Below are positions 1 to 10,034 of a DNA stretch of 64,000 nt, in pieces. The DNA comes from JANNYA01 sp031422315 (lineage in GTDB: Bacteria > Pseudomonadota > Gammaproteobacteria > Xanthomonadales > SZUA-5): positions 12,346 through 76,345 of the forward strand of contig JANOQN010000032.1 of NCBI GenBank assembly GCA_031422315.1. The letters are read 5' to 3'. The position numbers were made by a program, and so were the translations under genes. How positions within the stretch are numbered: position 1 is the first letter of the stretch; each line of letters opens with the position of its first letter. The notes under the pieces were generated by a model. It was not told the DNA's origin and made no database searches. It was given only the letters and a program-made list of their open reading frames with translations.

Positions 1-2258
1 AGATCGGATCGGGTTAGGCTGCCAAATTCCGGGCCAATCAAAATACCGGCGCGGCGCGGGGTTTCGCCTTCGCTATACAGGCCTTCGGCGCAAATGCGCA
101 CGCCCGGGAACGGGTTCACTGCGCTAAAATTAATTTTGCCGGATTTGTCCGCCTGCTGCACACCGGCCACCCGCAGGTTTTCCAGCATCAGCGCGGCAAA
201 ATCGCGCACCGTACCAAAGCGCTGGTGGGCATCGCTGATTTGCTCAATCGGGCTGCCATCCACATCCACCGCCAACACCCGATGCGGGCTTAAGGATTCC
301 ACGGTAAACGGCCCGGCCGCCCGCACTTTGCGTTTGTCGTCATACGGCTTATCAAACAGATATTCGACATCAGCCGCGGCGGCGATGGAAGCATCAATTT
401 CCCGCTGGCGGGCAATGCGCTGTTGCCACCAGCTAGCGTGTGCGGTTTTGGCGGCATCTATCCATTTGGCATCTAGTTCGCGCGGAATTTCCCAGTCGTT
501 CCAGGTTTTTTTGCAAGCTTCATTGAGCTCAGCGCGCAGCGGTTCAAGCTGGCTTTGAAAGCGCTCATAAATCACGTCGATCTCGGCGTTATTGGCGATC
601 GATTTCAAGGTAATGTGCGGCACGCGCTCATACACAAAACCCTGGCGCAGGCTGCCCTGCACCGGCTGGCTAGATGGCGCGCGGCGGGTCAATTCGGCTT
701 CTTTAATCTGGCCTTCCTTGGAATCCGCCAGCAGATAAAACGGATAGCGCGCGCCCATAATGCGCGCACGTGCCAAAGCCAATGCCACGCGGCTGGTGTC
801 AATGGTGATCCAGCGGCGGCCCCACTGCTCGGCCACATAAGCGCTGGTGCCCGAGCCGCAGGTGGGGTCTAAAACTAGATCGCCGGGGTCGGTGGTCATT
901 AGGATGCAGCGTTGGATAATTTTTGCATTCGTCTGCACGACGTATAACTTCTCTACTGTAAACGAACCAGTTCCGACGTCGGTCCAGACATCGTTTATCG
1001 GTGCAACATTAAAATCAGATAATTTTCTAGCGTATTGGATAGTTCGGTTTTTTGTTAGATATATACGATTAGAGCGGATTAGTTTTTGCATCCCGCTTTG
1101 ATTGGTCTTCCACCCGCCTTTACTCGGTCTAATTGAATGGCTGTGATACTTAACAGCAAACGTCGAACTCTCTGGTGAGCTCTGACTTGTCAAGTTATCT
1201 GGCCTATAGAGCGCTTCACCATCAGTAAGAGCAAGTCCTGATAGTTCCTGATCGGAAGCCAATCGATCACTGCCGTCAAGCAGCAAAACGCGCCTGTATA
1301 AATCAGATGATTGCATCTCAGATTTATCAAAATAAATCTGGCGGTACTTTACATCTTTCATGCTTTTTGAAAACCAAAGCACTGTGTCATGAACTTTCGC
1401 AAGGGTAATTGTCCCACCACTTGGACTTCCTGCCCCGGCCGTAGTTTTTAGAATTATCTGACTAACAAAATTCTCCTCCCCAAAAACCTCATCCATTACC
1501 GCGCGAACCCGATGCACGTTTTCATCGCCAATTTGCACGAAGATTGAACCCGAATCGGTCAGCAAATCGCGCGCGGCGGTTAGCCGATCTCGTAAGTAAC
1601 TTAAGTACGAATGGATGCCATCGCGCCAGGTATCGCGGAAGGCTTTGACCTGTTCGGGTTCACGCGTGATGTGCGCGGCATTGCCGTCTTTGACATCGCG
1701 ACTCGTGGTGGACCATTGAAAGTTCGAGTTGAATTTAATGCCGTAGGGCGGATCAAAATAAATGCACTGCACTTTGCCGCGCAGGCCTTCGCGCTCGGCT
1801 AGGCTGGCCATCACTTGCAGGCTATCACCCAAAATCATGCGGTTCGACCAGTGCTGATCGTGCTGATAGAACTCGGTTTTCGCATCGGTATTCGGCAGGC
1901 CGTTAAAGTCGGCGAACATATCGGCGATAAAACCTGCCTGCTGGCTGGCGCCCTTGGCAGCCGCTTTGGCGGATTGCGCTTTTAGATCATCAATCAGCAC
2001 TTTGGGCTGCACTTTTTCCTGGATGTAAATCGGCGGCGCCGGCACCACCAAATCAGCCTGATCTTGCGCATCCTTACCGCGCCACACCAATTGCGGATCT
2101 AAATCGGTATTGCGCGGATAGCGCACCGATTTAAGCGCGCTATCTTCGCGCTTGAGCATGGTTTGGTATTCGGCAGTGGGTATATTTTTGCGGCTGGCAT
2201 CGGGGTGATTCAGTGTTTCTACCGCCAGTGGCGCTTTGGGTTTTGGGGTTCGGGGCAT
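1..2258 (-). CDS. mod: Type III restriction-modification DNA methyltransferase Mod (partial, runs off left edge)
   Basis: Adenine-N6 DNA methyltransferase of a type III restriction-modification system, which would recognise the target site and methylate one strand using S-adenosylmethionine. The reading frame is open from the ATG at 2258 to the window edge (about 752 codons). It shows the catalytic DPPY motif near residues 169-172 and, far downstream near residue 463, the AdoMet-binding DPTCGSGTS motif; this order defines a beta-class methyltransferase. The stretch between them (about 900-1560) is visibly more AT-rich and is probably the target-recognition domain, which often varies between strains. 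The start lies 3 bases after the stop of the NYN gene, so translation is probably coupled. No lesion is visible in the part present. The C-terminus is outside the window. Confidence 0.93.
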   Translation of the reverse strand, partial: MPRTPKPKAPLAVETLNHPDASRKNIPTAEYQTMLKREDSALKSVRYPRNTDLDPQLVWRGKDAQDQADLVVPAPPIYIQEKVQPKVLIDDLKAQSAKAAAKGASQQAGFIADMFADFNGLPNTDAKTEFYQHDQHWSNRMILGDSLQVMASLAEREGLRGKVQCIYFDPPYGIKFNSNFQWSTTSRDVKDGNAAHITREPEQVKAFRDTWRDGIHSYLSYLRDRLTAARDLLTDSGSIFVQIGDENVHRVRAVMDEVFGEENFVSQIILKTTAGAGSPSGGTITLAKVHDTVLWFSKSMKDVKYRQIYFDKSEMQSSDLYRRVLLLDGSDRLASDQELSGLALTDGEALYRPDNLTSQSSPESSTFAVKYHSHSIRPSKGGWKTNQSGMQKLIRSNRIYLTKNRTIQYARKLSDFNVAPINDVWTDVGTGSFTVEKLYVVQTNAKIIQRCILMTTDPGDLVLDPTCGSGTSAYVAEQWGRRWITIDTSRVALALARARIMGARYPFYLLADSKEGQIKEAELTRRAPSSQPVQGSLRQGFVYERVPHITLKSIANNAEIDVIYERFQSQLEPLRAELNEACKKTWNDWEIPRELDAKWIDAAKTAHASWWQQRIARQREIDASIAAAADVEYLFDKPYDDKRKVRAAGPFTVESLSPHRVLAVDVDGSPIEQISDAHQRFGTVRDFAALMLENLRVAGVQQADKSGKINFSAVNPFPGVRICAEGLYSEGETPRRAGILIGPEFGSLTRSD

Positions 2259-2261
2259 GAT

Positions 2262-3083
2262 TTAGGGGCTCTTGGGTTTACGCGCGGCAGGGTCCGCATC
2301 AGGTGATTTGGCGAAGCCAGACTGCATTCCGTCCACGTGCTCAAATAGATCGTCGGCTACCCGCTGCCAAAGCGGATCCAGGATAAAATCAATACCTTCT
2401 CGACGAGCAAGTTTTGCAGCTGGCACAAAATCGCCGTCACCCGACACCAAAATAATGGTGCCGACCTGCTTTTTGAGCGCTAAGGATGCGATATCTAAGC
2501 CAATCCGCATATCGACGCCTTTTTGCCGCAGCGCCAATGCCACTGGATCTTTCTTAAGCGCAAACCAACGCGTGCGAAGCTCGTGCAAGGCTTTTTGTTC
2601 TTCTTCGCTGAAAGTGGCGGGTAAACTTGCATCTTGAATACGCGCTAGCAGTAGGCGAAGCAATGGCTTAGTTAGCTCAGAAGTGAAAGTCCAGTCTTGA
2701 TCTTTTTTGACTTTGCCAAGGCGAAGTGCCAGCTTGCGCTGCTTTTTCAAACAATCAAAAAGGGCGAGGCGCTGCTTGGCCGCTGGTGTTTTCGCAAAAT
2801 TAATCTCGCTATTGCGTACTGGATCATGTGCGCGGCCATCAAACGGCGCTGCGTCATAGTAAAAAACCCGATAGACAAATTACATCCAATCGACTTTTTT
2901 AGATTTCGACGTAGGTTCACGATCCAAATTTCCCATCAATTTCTTAATGTGGTTACCACACAACCAAGAAATGGAACGCGCGATGTTTTCCGGGGTGTTT
3001 CGATGTTCTTCTGGAAGCAGCTTTGAAATTCTGCGCAGAAAAAACCCACCGTCAATCAGAATTGCGACGATACGTGTTTGCAT
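2262..3083 (-). pseudogene. NYN-domain (LabA/DUF88-like) nuclease interrupted by an in-frame stop
   Basis: One 274-codon frame encodes a NYN-type PIN-like nuclease but is broken by TAA at 2880-2882, after codon 67. The N-terminal part has the first acidic motif (ILIDGGFF, residues 8-15). After the stop, in the same frame, come YYDAAPFD and then LDIASLALK and VSGDGDFVPAAKL, the remaining conserved acidic motifs of the family. A TTG at 2750 could restart the C-terminal half, but that product would lack two of the four acidic motifs. NYN proteins are metal-dependent RNases. Its place between res and mod of a type III system is unusual. A sequencing error, stop-codon readthrough or real decay could each explain the stop. 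Confidence 0.82.
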
Positions 3084-3244
3084 AATTGCCCTTTTTTACA
3101 AATTGCGGGCAAAAAATGCCCCAGGGGTTCTGCACACGCTCGGGATAGGTGAGCGGGCGTACAACCAAGGGGCGGATAATTCGGAATAATAGGTGTGCGG
3201 CGGGCAAAGTGCAACCGAATTTGCGGTAACGTGCGTTAGAAAGT

Positions 3245-6200
3245 TCATTCAACAAGCTCCTTTTTTAGGTGCGCTTTAAACGCCGCATCAATTTCATGCG
3301 GTTCGCGCAGCTCGATAAAATCCCAACGGCCATAAGTTTTTAACTGGTTCACGCCCGGCACCCAGTAGGTTTCCATCGTGGCTTTTTTATCTTTCGCACG
3401 CTCGTTCCGGTAGCCTTTGATTTCAACCACCAAGTTCAGTGGGTCTGCACTGCCGTGGCCATCATCAATCCGAACAATGAAATCCGGGCGGTAAACGTGC
3501 GAATTTCCGGCGGATTGATACGGCACTTCAAAACCCAGCGCGTGGTTCTTCACGTAGGCCAAAACTTGCGGGTGATATTCCACTACACGGCAAAATTCCG
3601 CCTCCCAGGTGCTGTCTAGCACCACCTGATTGATATGGCAGCGCTGGCGCGGCGTATGCAAATTAGCTTTGCTAGTGACAAAATTGACGAAGCGGCTGGA
3701 TCCGTTTGGATTGAATGGATCAAGCAGCGCCAGCACGGGGCCTTGGCCCAACTGGCTTAAGGTAATCGCGCGTGCAATGCGTTCGCAGGCTTGATCACAC
3801 AGGCTAACGTACAGCAGCTGCCACATCTGCGTGCCGCCGGTGCATTTTAGGCAGGTATCTAACCAGCGCTCAACGATCGGTTTTAGCTGGCCGATAAGCA
3901 TCCATTCCGGCTGATTTTCCTGATTGCCGCTGTGCCATTGCTTCGCTAAAAAATGCGTACACAGGCGCAGCACAATGCTGGCGCGGCGCTGGTTCGGCAG
4001 CGCTTCGGGCGTTAAATCAACCGATTGCCCGATGATTCCAGCATTGGTGGTGGTGGTTGGGCCCAGCAATTCAGGCGAAAGCGTCAATATCGAGTCATCG
4101 GTGAACTCAGCACTGAGCTGCTGATTTGCCAGCTCAATCCGGTAGCCGCGCACGACCGGGAGGCGAATTTCGCACGCTTCAAAGTGCTTTTGCGCGTGAA
4201 TATGCGTGCTGCGCACGGTTGGTGTTGACTTAACGAGCGTGGGTTCGGCGTTGAAATCAAACGGCACGCCGAGCACGTCGGCGTATTCCACATCAAACAG
4301 GCCATTGGCGTTGAGCTCATAGCTTTGCCGACGCAGCGCGCGGCCGACCACTTGCTCACATAAAAGCTGCGTGCCAAAAGCACGTACGCCCAAAATATGC
4401 GTGACGGTGTTGGCGTCCCAACCTTCGGTGAGCATTGAAACCGATACCACGCAGCGCACTTGCGCGCCCAATCGCCCGGCCTTGCCGACCGTGTTCATCG
4501 CGTGGCGCAGCAGCTCGGCATCGGTGAATGCGTCTTGGGTTTGCCCAGTGCGCTCCGATAGCTCGCGCCGCAGCTGGCTAATCTCACTACTTGCCGCTTG
4601 GCGAAAGCTATCGTCCAAGCCTTCGCCCGCCTCTAACTGAGCACTGTCAATCAACAGCGTGCGCGGCCGGGCATAGGGCTGATTGTTTTCATCGTAATTG
4701 CGAAACAACGGCTGGCGCCCGTTGATAATTGCAGGCTGCCATCGCTTAAACGCTGCTCAAAGCCAGCGATATAGTCATAAATCAGCTTAGATGTGGAGGT
4801 GTTATTGCACACCACAATAAAGCACGGCGGCACGTCAATGCCCGCCTGCGCCCAGGCATCAAAAGTCCGGCTGTAGTGTGTATAGAGTGCGCTGAGCGCA
4901 GTGACGAACTTTGCCGGTAGCGCTGCTGGATCGTTGCTTGCGCCTTTGCCGCGCCCGGCTTTGGGCATTTCTTTGCTGATATTGGCCCACAAATCCCGAT
5001 ACACCGGCATTTCAGCGCCAGGAATGTTGTCGGCAATCGGCACTCTTGGCAGCTTGACGATGCCGCACTCGATCGCGTCCATCAAAGAGAAATCGCTCAT
5101 CGTCCAGGGGAAAAGCGTGCCTTCAATAAAGCCCGAGCCGCGCAGGAAAAATGGCGTGGCGGACAAATCGAAAACGTGCGCAATACCGATTTTGCGCTGC
5201 AAAGCTTCTGGTCCGGAAATCCAAAGCCGCGCCGCTTCGTTATTGTCGTTAGCTTCTTTGCGTTCTTCGGCACTCAGCACCGCTTTCGCATCGTCCTGCG
5301 GTTTAGCCCGGTAGCAGTGATGCGCTTCATCGTTCATCACGACAATATTTTTCATGGCCATCAGCGGTGCCAGCACGCGTTGTAGCATTTGGCCTTCGGT
5401 TTCTAACGTCGAAATCGGCTCGCCGCCTTGGCCTTGCAGCAGCTGTTTGCCGCCTTTGCTGATTTCCACGCGCTCACGCAGCTTAAAAGCGTGGTAGTTA
5501 GTAATTACGATACGGGCGCTTTCTAAATCGCGCAGCAAATCCGCTGGCGCTAGTTCGCGGGTTTTGAAATAGCTGTCGGCATCATTGGGCTGCAAAACTT
5601 GCAGGCGATCTTTAATCGTCAATCCGGGCGCGACGACCAAAAATCCACGGCTGAATTTTTTATTGGTCTTGTATCGCTGCGCGTTGATAGTTTGCCAAGC
5701 CATCAGCATTGCCATAACGGTGGTTTTTCCTGCGCCGGTCGCTAGTTTAAGCGCCAAGCGCAGCAAACCCGGATTGGCACCGGCATTCGCATCTTTCATA
5801 TGCGTCAGAAACCGCTGGCCGTTCGCGCCGGAAACAGGCGCCACTTCGACTAACCAAATCGCTACTTCCACCGCTTCAATCTGGCAAAAAAAAGGCCGCA
5901 CTCCGGCAAATTCATAGCTGCGCCAGTGTTTTAGCAAGCGCGCCGTCTCCGGAGTCACTCGCCAAGCTTGCTCGGGCAACACGCGCCATTTGTCTACTTC
6001 AAAGCGCAGCGTGTTGATAATTTCGGCGTGCGCATAGCGCTGCTGTTCGTCACTCAGTGCGGCGTTATCGAGCGCATCTTTGGTTTTAACATCGCCCTTG
6101 CGCTTTTGCGGATTGGGAATAGGCGATACAAATTTAGCAAGCCGCCTTGAATCATTGACCTGCTGCGTCGGCAGACCTTTGTTATCTAGCGCCCAGTGTT

Positions 6201-6258
6201 TGGCGGGATATTCATACGGGGAATTCAGAATGGGGGCTTCGAAAAAGCGGTTTTGCAT
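3245..6258 (-). pseudogene. res: Type III restriction enzyme Res subunit, split by a one-base frameshift
   Basis: ATP-dependent helicase/endonuclease subunit of a type III system. The 5' half (6258 to 4651) carries Walker A (ATGAGKTT), the DEAH box (NDEAHH) and motif III (LSATPF). The 3' half (to 3245) carries helicase motif VI (QVVGRALRR) and a C-terminal PD-(D/E)XK nuclease (PDFIVRI, then VVEIKGY). The halves are in different frames. The protein reads correctly to GSLQ in one frame and continues as IINGRQPLFRNYD in the other; adding one A at about 4729-4732 rejoins them into about 1004 residues, normal for the family. As read, the product is a truncated helicase without nuclease. The ATG at 6258 is the first gene of a res-NYN-mod operon, the reverse of the usual mod-res order. 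Confidence 0.9.
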
Positions 6259-6497
6259 GAGGATTCGCCATCAATTAGCACTTGAGCTTAGCTTAGGATG
6301 CGAACAAACAGCGAATACAATCGTCTAACTGATCCGCTTAGTTGCTCTTTGGTTCTAGCCGCGGCCAATAGCGCTGCCGATGCTTGGTTTGCCGGAACAA
6401 ACACCTGGACAGCGACGATTTTGGTATTGTTTTTTACCATCAATATTTATTCTTGGCGGTAATCTGCGAGCCCAAAAAATCGCAGAATGAATGAGTT

Positions 6498-7277
6498 GTG
6501 GTAACTAAGGCGGACAAATTGAAGCATCATGATTTTGATTTCACGCAAATTCGCGGCATCAGCCTGGATCTAGATGACACACTTTGGCCGATTATGCCAG
6601 TGCTTCACAAAGCGGAGCTGGCTCTGCATGCTTGGCTAGAGCGGCACTTTCCGCAAGTGGCGAAGACATTTCCAATCGATGTGATGCGCCAATTGCGGGC
6701 CGATGTTTGGCGGCAAAATCCAACGCTGGCACACGATTTCACTGAACTACGCCATATGGCGCTCACTCAGGCCATGCGCCCGCATGGCTGTAGCGATGAT
6801 GATGTGGCAGCAGCGATTAATATCGTGCACACCGCGCGCAATCAGGTAACGCTGTATACCGACGCCGCTAGCGCATTGCCGCGCTTGAGCGCCAATTTCC
6901 CGATAGTTGCCCTCACTAATGGCAATGCTGATTTGCACCGCATAGGGCTTGCGCAGCATTTTAAGGCGAACATTAACGCGCGTGAATTTGGGCAGGCAAA
7001 ACCCGCAAAAGCGATTTTCAATGCCGCCTGCGATGCGCTTGCGCTGGCGCCAGAGCACGTTTTGCACATTGGCGATCACCCGGAGCAGGACGTTTTAGGC
7101 GCACAAAACGCCGACATGCCAGCGGTTTGGGTGAATCGGCTTGATTTGAACTGGGCTGACGCGTTAGCGCAAAGCAGGACCGGCGAATATAGCCGCAGCG
7201 ATCCGAATTTGACGCAAAAGCGCGGGTTTTTTACCTGCGCGCAGCTGACGGCACTGTTGGATCCGCTGGCTTGCTAG
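6498..7277 (+). CDS. HAD-superfamily hydrolase, YigB-like phosphatase
   Basis: Soluble phosphatase of the haloacid dehalogenase superfamily, 259 residues. Motif I is SLDLDDTLW near residue 25, with both nucleophile-region aspartates. Motif II is ALTNGN, motif III is the Lys in KPAKAIF, and motif IV is HIGDHPEQDVLGA. The pattern resembles YigB/HAD-IA enzymes; E. coli YigB dephosphorylates a riboflavin intermediate and FMN, but the substrate cannot be read from sequence. The start used is GTG at 6498; a TTG at 6519 would also keep motif I. It is divergent from res, and the 240 bases between them presumably hold both promoters. Confidence 0.85.
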   Translation: MVTKADKLKHHDFDFTQIRGISLDLDDTLWPIMPVLHKAELALHAWLERHFPQVAKTFPIDVMRQLRADVWRQNPTLAHDFTELRHMALTQAMRPHGCSDDDVAAAINIVHTARNQVTLYTDAASALPRLSANFPIVALTNGNADLHRIGLAQHFKANINAREFGQAKPAKAIFNAACDALALAPEHVLHIGDHPEQDVLGAQNADMPAVWVNRLDLNWADALAQSRTGEYSRSDPNLTQKRGFFTCAQLTALLDPLAC

Positions 7278-7336
7278 CGCGCTGAATCTGCGATACTACG
7301 CGCTTAGCATTTTCGCAGTTTAGAATCTTGAATCAT

Positions 7337-8287
7337 ATGAGTCATGCACCGGCGCTTGCGATTCGCGGGCTTAAAAAAACTTACGGTAACGGCGTTTCAG
7401 CACTCAAAGGTGTCGATTTAACCGTGCAGGCCGGGGACTTTTTCGCACTTTTGGGTCCGAACGGCGCAGGTAAAAGCACGTTGATTGGCATTGTCTCCTC
7501 GCTCGTTAATTTTAATGAGGGCGATGTCGATGTATTTGGGCTATCGCTTCGCAATCAGCGGGCTCAGGCCAAGCAGCAGCTCGGGTTAGTGCCGCAAGAA
7601 TTCAACTTCAATCAGTTCGAAAAGCCGTTTGATATTTGTGTGAACTCGGCCGGCTATTACGGCGTCAGCCGCGAGCTTGCGAAAGCGCGAACAGAAAAAT
7701 ATCTGACCGAATTACAGCTCTGGGACAAGCGCGATGTAGCCTCTAGAACGCTATCGGGCGGCATGAAGCGCCGGTTGATGATAGCCAGAGCGATGGTGCA
7801 TGAGCCGCGTTTGTTGATTTTGGACGAGCCGACCGCCGGTGTGGATATTGAAATTAGGCGTTCTTTGTGGAAATTCGTGCAGCAAATTAATACGCAAGGC
7901 ACCACGGTTATTTTAACGACGCACTATTTGGAAGAAGCGGAGAGCTTATGCCGCAATATTGCGATTATCGACAAAGGCCAAATCGTCGAAAACACCAGCA
8001 TGCGCGCGCTGCTTGATAAACTTGATAAAGAAGCATTTATTCTGGATTTGGCCACACCGCTCACTGAAGCGCCAATTATCCATGGATTTACCGTGCAGCT
8101 ATTGGATGCACAAACGCTAGAAGTGGAAATACCCAAAGGCAGCGAGCTTAACGGGCTGTTTGGCGCTCTATCTGGTGCGGGCATTGGCGTGCGTTCGCTG
8201 CGTAATAAATCCAATCGCTTAGAGGAGCTGTTCGTGCGCTTAGTTGATCAGGGTAAGTTGGCTAAACCTACCGGAGCGGCAGCGTGA
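7337..8287 (+). CDS. yadG: ABC transporter ATP-binding protein, YadG-like
   Basis: ATPase of an ABC-2 type exporter. It has Walker A (GPNGAGKST), a Q-loop (VPQEFNFN), the signature LSGGMKRR, Walker B (LLILDEPTAG) and the switch His (TTHYLEEAE). These stretches and the C-terminal NKSNRLEELFV closely match E. coli YadG. The ATG at 7337 is preferred because it matches the family start; an upstream TTG at 7328 adds three residues. The stop overlaps the GTG start of the permease by 4 bases, so the pair is one transcriptional unit. The cargo is unknown. Confidence 0.9.
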   Translation: MSHAPALAIRGLKKTYGNGVSALKGVDLTVQAGDFFALLGPNGAGKSTLIGIVSSLVNFNEGDVDVFGLSLRNQRAQAKQQLGLVPQEFNFNQFEKPFDICVNSAGYYGVSRELAKARTEKYLTELQLWDKRDVASRTLSGGMKRRLMIARAMVHEPRLLILDEPTAGVDIEIRRSLWKFVQQINTQGTTVILTTHYLEEAESLCRNIAIIDKGQIVENTSMRALLDKLDKEAFILDLATPLTEAPIIHGFTVQLLDAQTLEVEIPKGSELNGLFGALSGAGIGVRSLRNKSNRLEELFVRLVDQGKLAKPTGAAA

Positions 8288-9054
8288 ATTCATTAAGCTG
8301 GGTGGCGTTTAAAACCATATTTTTAAAAGAAATATCGCGCATTATGCGCATCTGGGGCCAAACTTTAGTGCCCCCCGCGATTACCATGTCTCTGTATTTT
8401 CTCATATTCGGTAATTTAATTGGCGGACGCATTGGCGATATGAATGGTATTCGCTATATTGAATTTATCGTGCCCGGATTAGTCATGATGAGCGTGATTC
8501 AAAACGCTTATGGCAACGTTGCAAGCTCATTCTTCGGCTCAAAATTTGGCCGTTACGTGGAAGAATTGCTGGTTTCACCCACACCAGCGTGGGTTATGCT
8601 AGCCGGCTATGTGTCTGGTGGCGTAGCACGCGGGCTTATGGTCGGCGCGATAGTAATGCTGATTTCCATGTTTTTTTCGGATTTATCGCTTGCGCATCCT
8701 ATTTTGACGATTTTCACGGTCATTTTAACGGCTATCGTGTTTTCACTTGCGGGCTTTGTTAATGCGGTTTACGCGAAGAAATTTGACGATATTTCGATTA
8801 TTCCAACCTTTATTTTAACGCCTTTGACTTATTTGGGCGGTGTGTTTTATGCGGTCAGTTTGCTACCGCCGTTTTGGCAGAAAGTCACCTACCTAAATCC
8901 AATTTTGTATATGGTTGAAGCGTTTCGTTACGGTATTTTAGGGCAATCTGACGTATCGCTAAGCATTGCGCTGCCGGTTATTTGCGTGTTTACGCTTGGA
9001 CTAACGTATTTTTGCCTGTCGCTGATTGAACGCGGCGTGGGTTTGAGGAGTTAA
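8284..9054 (+). CDS. yadH: ABC-2 type transporter permease, YadH-like
   Basis: Inner-membrane permease partner of the preceding ATPase, 256 residues with about six hydrophobic segments. The PGLVMMSVIQNAYGN stretch, the central FGRYVEELLVSP segment and the late TYLNPILYMVEAFRYG motif are typical of ABC-2/YadH permeases. It starts at GTG 8284, inside the yadG stop. It is followed 1 base later by a small exported protein, so four genes (7337-10002) look co-transcribed. Confidence 0.88.
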   Translation: MNSLSWVAFKTIFLKEISRIMRIWGQTLVPPAITMSLYFLIFGNLIGGRIGDMNGIRYIEFIVPGLVMMSVIQNAYGNVASSFFGSKFGRYVEELLVSPTPAWVMLAGYVSGGVARGLMVGAIVMLISMFFSDLSLAHPILTIFTVILTAIVFSLAGFVNAVYAKKFDDISIIPTFILTPLTYLGGVFYAVSLLPPFWQKVTYLNPILYMVEAFRYGILGQSDVSLSIALPVICVFTLGLTYFCLSLIERGVGLRS

Positions 9055-9055
9055 A

Positions 9056-9448
9056 GTGCATTACTTTCTTTATGCCATTGCGCTGACGCTACTGACTGCC
9101 AGCGCCGCAAACGCAAGCGTGATTCTATTAGTTGACAGCGCCAAAGCCGAAGCGCAATCAGTGGTTTTTGCGCGGCTTAAATCTGAAGCCGCTGCCACGC
9201 AGCAGAAGCAAACCGGCAAAGCTGCGCCGCTGAATGCGCAGTTTCAAGAGGCTTTAGAGCAAAGCTTGAGTGAATGGCGTAGCGCTCTGGAAGATGCAGT
9301 TGCCAAAGTCGCAATCGCAAACACGGCCGATATTGTCATTGAGCCCAGCACCGCAAAATTAAAGGGTTTGCAAGGCACTGACAGAACCGCAGACGTCGTT
9401 ATAGTGCTGGATTTGCAGTTTGCTAAGCTTAAATTCGCCGCGCCATGA
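9056..9448 (+). CDS. Small exported protein of unknown function
   Basis: A 130-residue protein starting at GTG 9056 with a clear signal peptide (hydrophobic stretch to about residue 20, cleavage near ANA-S). The mature part is Ala/Gln/Lys-rich and mostly helical, with a VDSAKAEAQ start and a hydrophobic C-terminus (VVIVLDLQFAKL). The layout of VD near the N-terminus, a helical middle and a hydrophobic tail loosely resembles Skp/OmpH chaperones and the next gene. Its stop overlaps the ATG of that gene by 4 bases. No firm family assignment was possible. Confidence 0.6.
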   Translation: MHYFLYAIALTLLTASAANASVILLVDSAKAEAQSVVFARLKSEAAATQQKQTGKAAPLNAQFQEALEQSLSEWRSALEDAVAKVAIANTADIVIEPSTAKLKGLQGTDRTADVVIVLDLQFAKLKFAAP

Positions 9449-10002
9449 ACCTTATTCACAAAATCGCCCAAGCCGGAATGTCTTTGCTGCTAATTGCGCT
9501 GTTTTCAAGCGCGCTGCTAGCGCAAACACCGAATGCAGGGAAGGAGCAAGCGCTCATCGTCGATAGCCGAGATGCTTACGAGCGCGTCAGCGCGCTCAAG
9601 GCGCTGTTTGTAGAAGTTGATGGCAAAATCAGAGCGGTTCGCGGCCGCTTTGAAAGCGCTGCGCTGCCGCTACAACGATCACTTGAGGCGCTTAAAAATA
9701 GCGGTCAGAAGCCCGAAGACACCCGCAAACAAAAAGCCCAACTGCTAATAAAGCTCGCCGATTTGCAAAAAGCCGCTAGCATAGAGCAGCAAAAAATTGG
9801 CCGCGCTAATGAGCTAGCGGTTGCAGAATTTGACGCGCTGATGCTTAAAGTGGCGCTCGAACTACAAACCGAACGCGGCGCCAAAGCGGTGCTGCAAGCG
9901 CAAGATTTGCTCTACTATCGAAGCGATTGCCCGTGCAATGTCACCGAAGAAATCTATAAGCGCATCAATGCAAGATTGCCAAAGCTGGTACTTAAGCTGT
10001 AG
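9445..10002 (+). CDS. Skp/OmpH-like periplasmic protein
   Basis: A 185-residue exported protein with a signal peptide ending near LLAQ (residues 1-27). The mature protein begins with ALIVDSRDAYERV, like the OmpH/Skp VD(x)n start. A long charged helical region of the tentacle kind follows, then a C-terminal segment ending IYKRINARLPKLVLKL. Skp proteins are trimeric periplasmic holdases for outer-membrane proteins. Similarity is by pattern only, so this is a probable OmpH-family member rather than a confident Skp. A CPC pair in SDCPCNVTEE is unusual for Skp. It is last in the yadGH unit. Confidence 0.5.
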   Translation: MNLIHKIAQAGMSLLLIALFSSALLAQTPNAGKEQALIVDSRDAYERVSALKALFVEVDGKIRAVRGRFESAALPLQRSLEALKNSGQKPEDTRKQKAQLLIKLADLQKAASIEQQKIGRANELAVAEFDALMLKVALELQTERGAKAVLQAQDLLYYRSDCPCNVTEEIYKRINARLPKLVLKL

Positions 10003-10034
10003 CCCCGCAGCGTTTGCACTATTGGCACCGAGCA

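Noticed and set aside
3052..3255. 67-codon minus-strand frame between res and the NYN gene
   Set aside because: No recognisable domain and it overlaps both neighbours' ends; more likely leader or promoter DNA.
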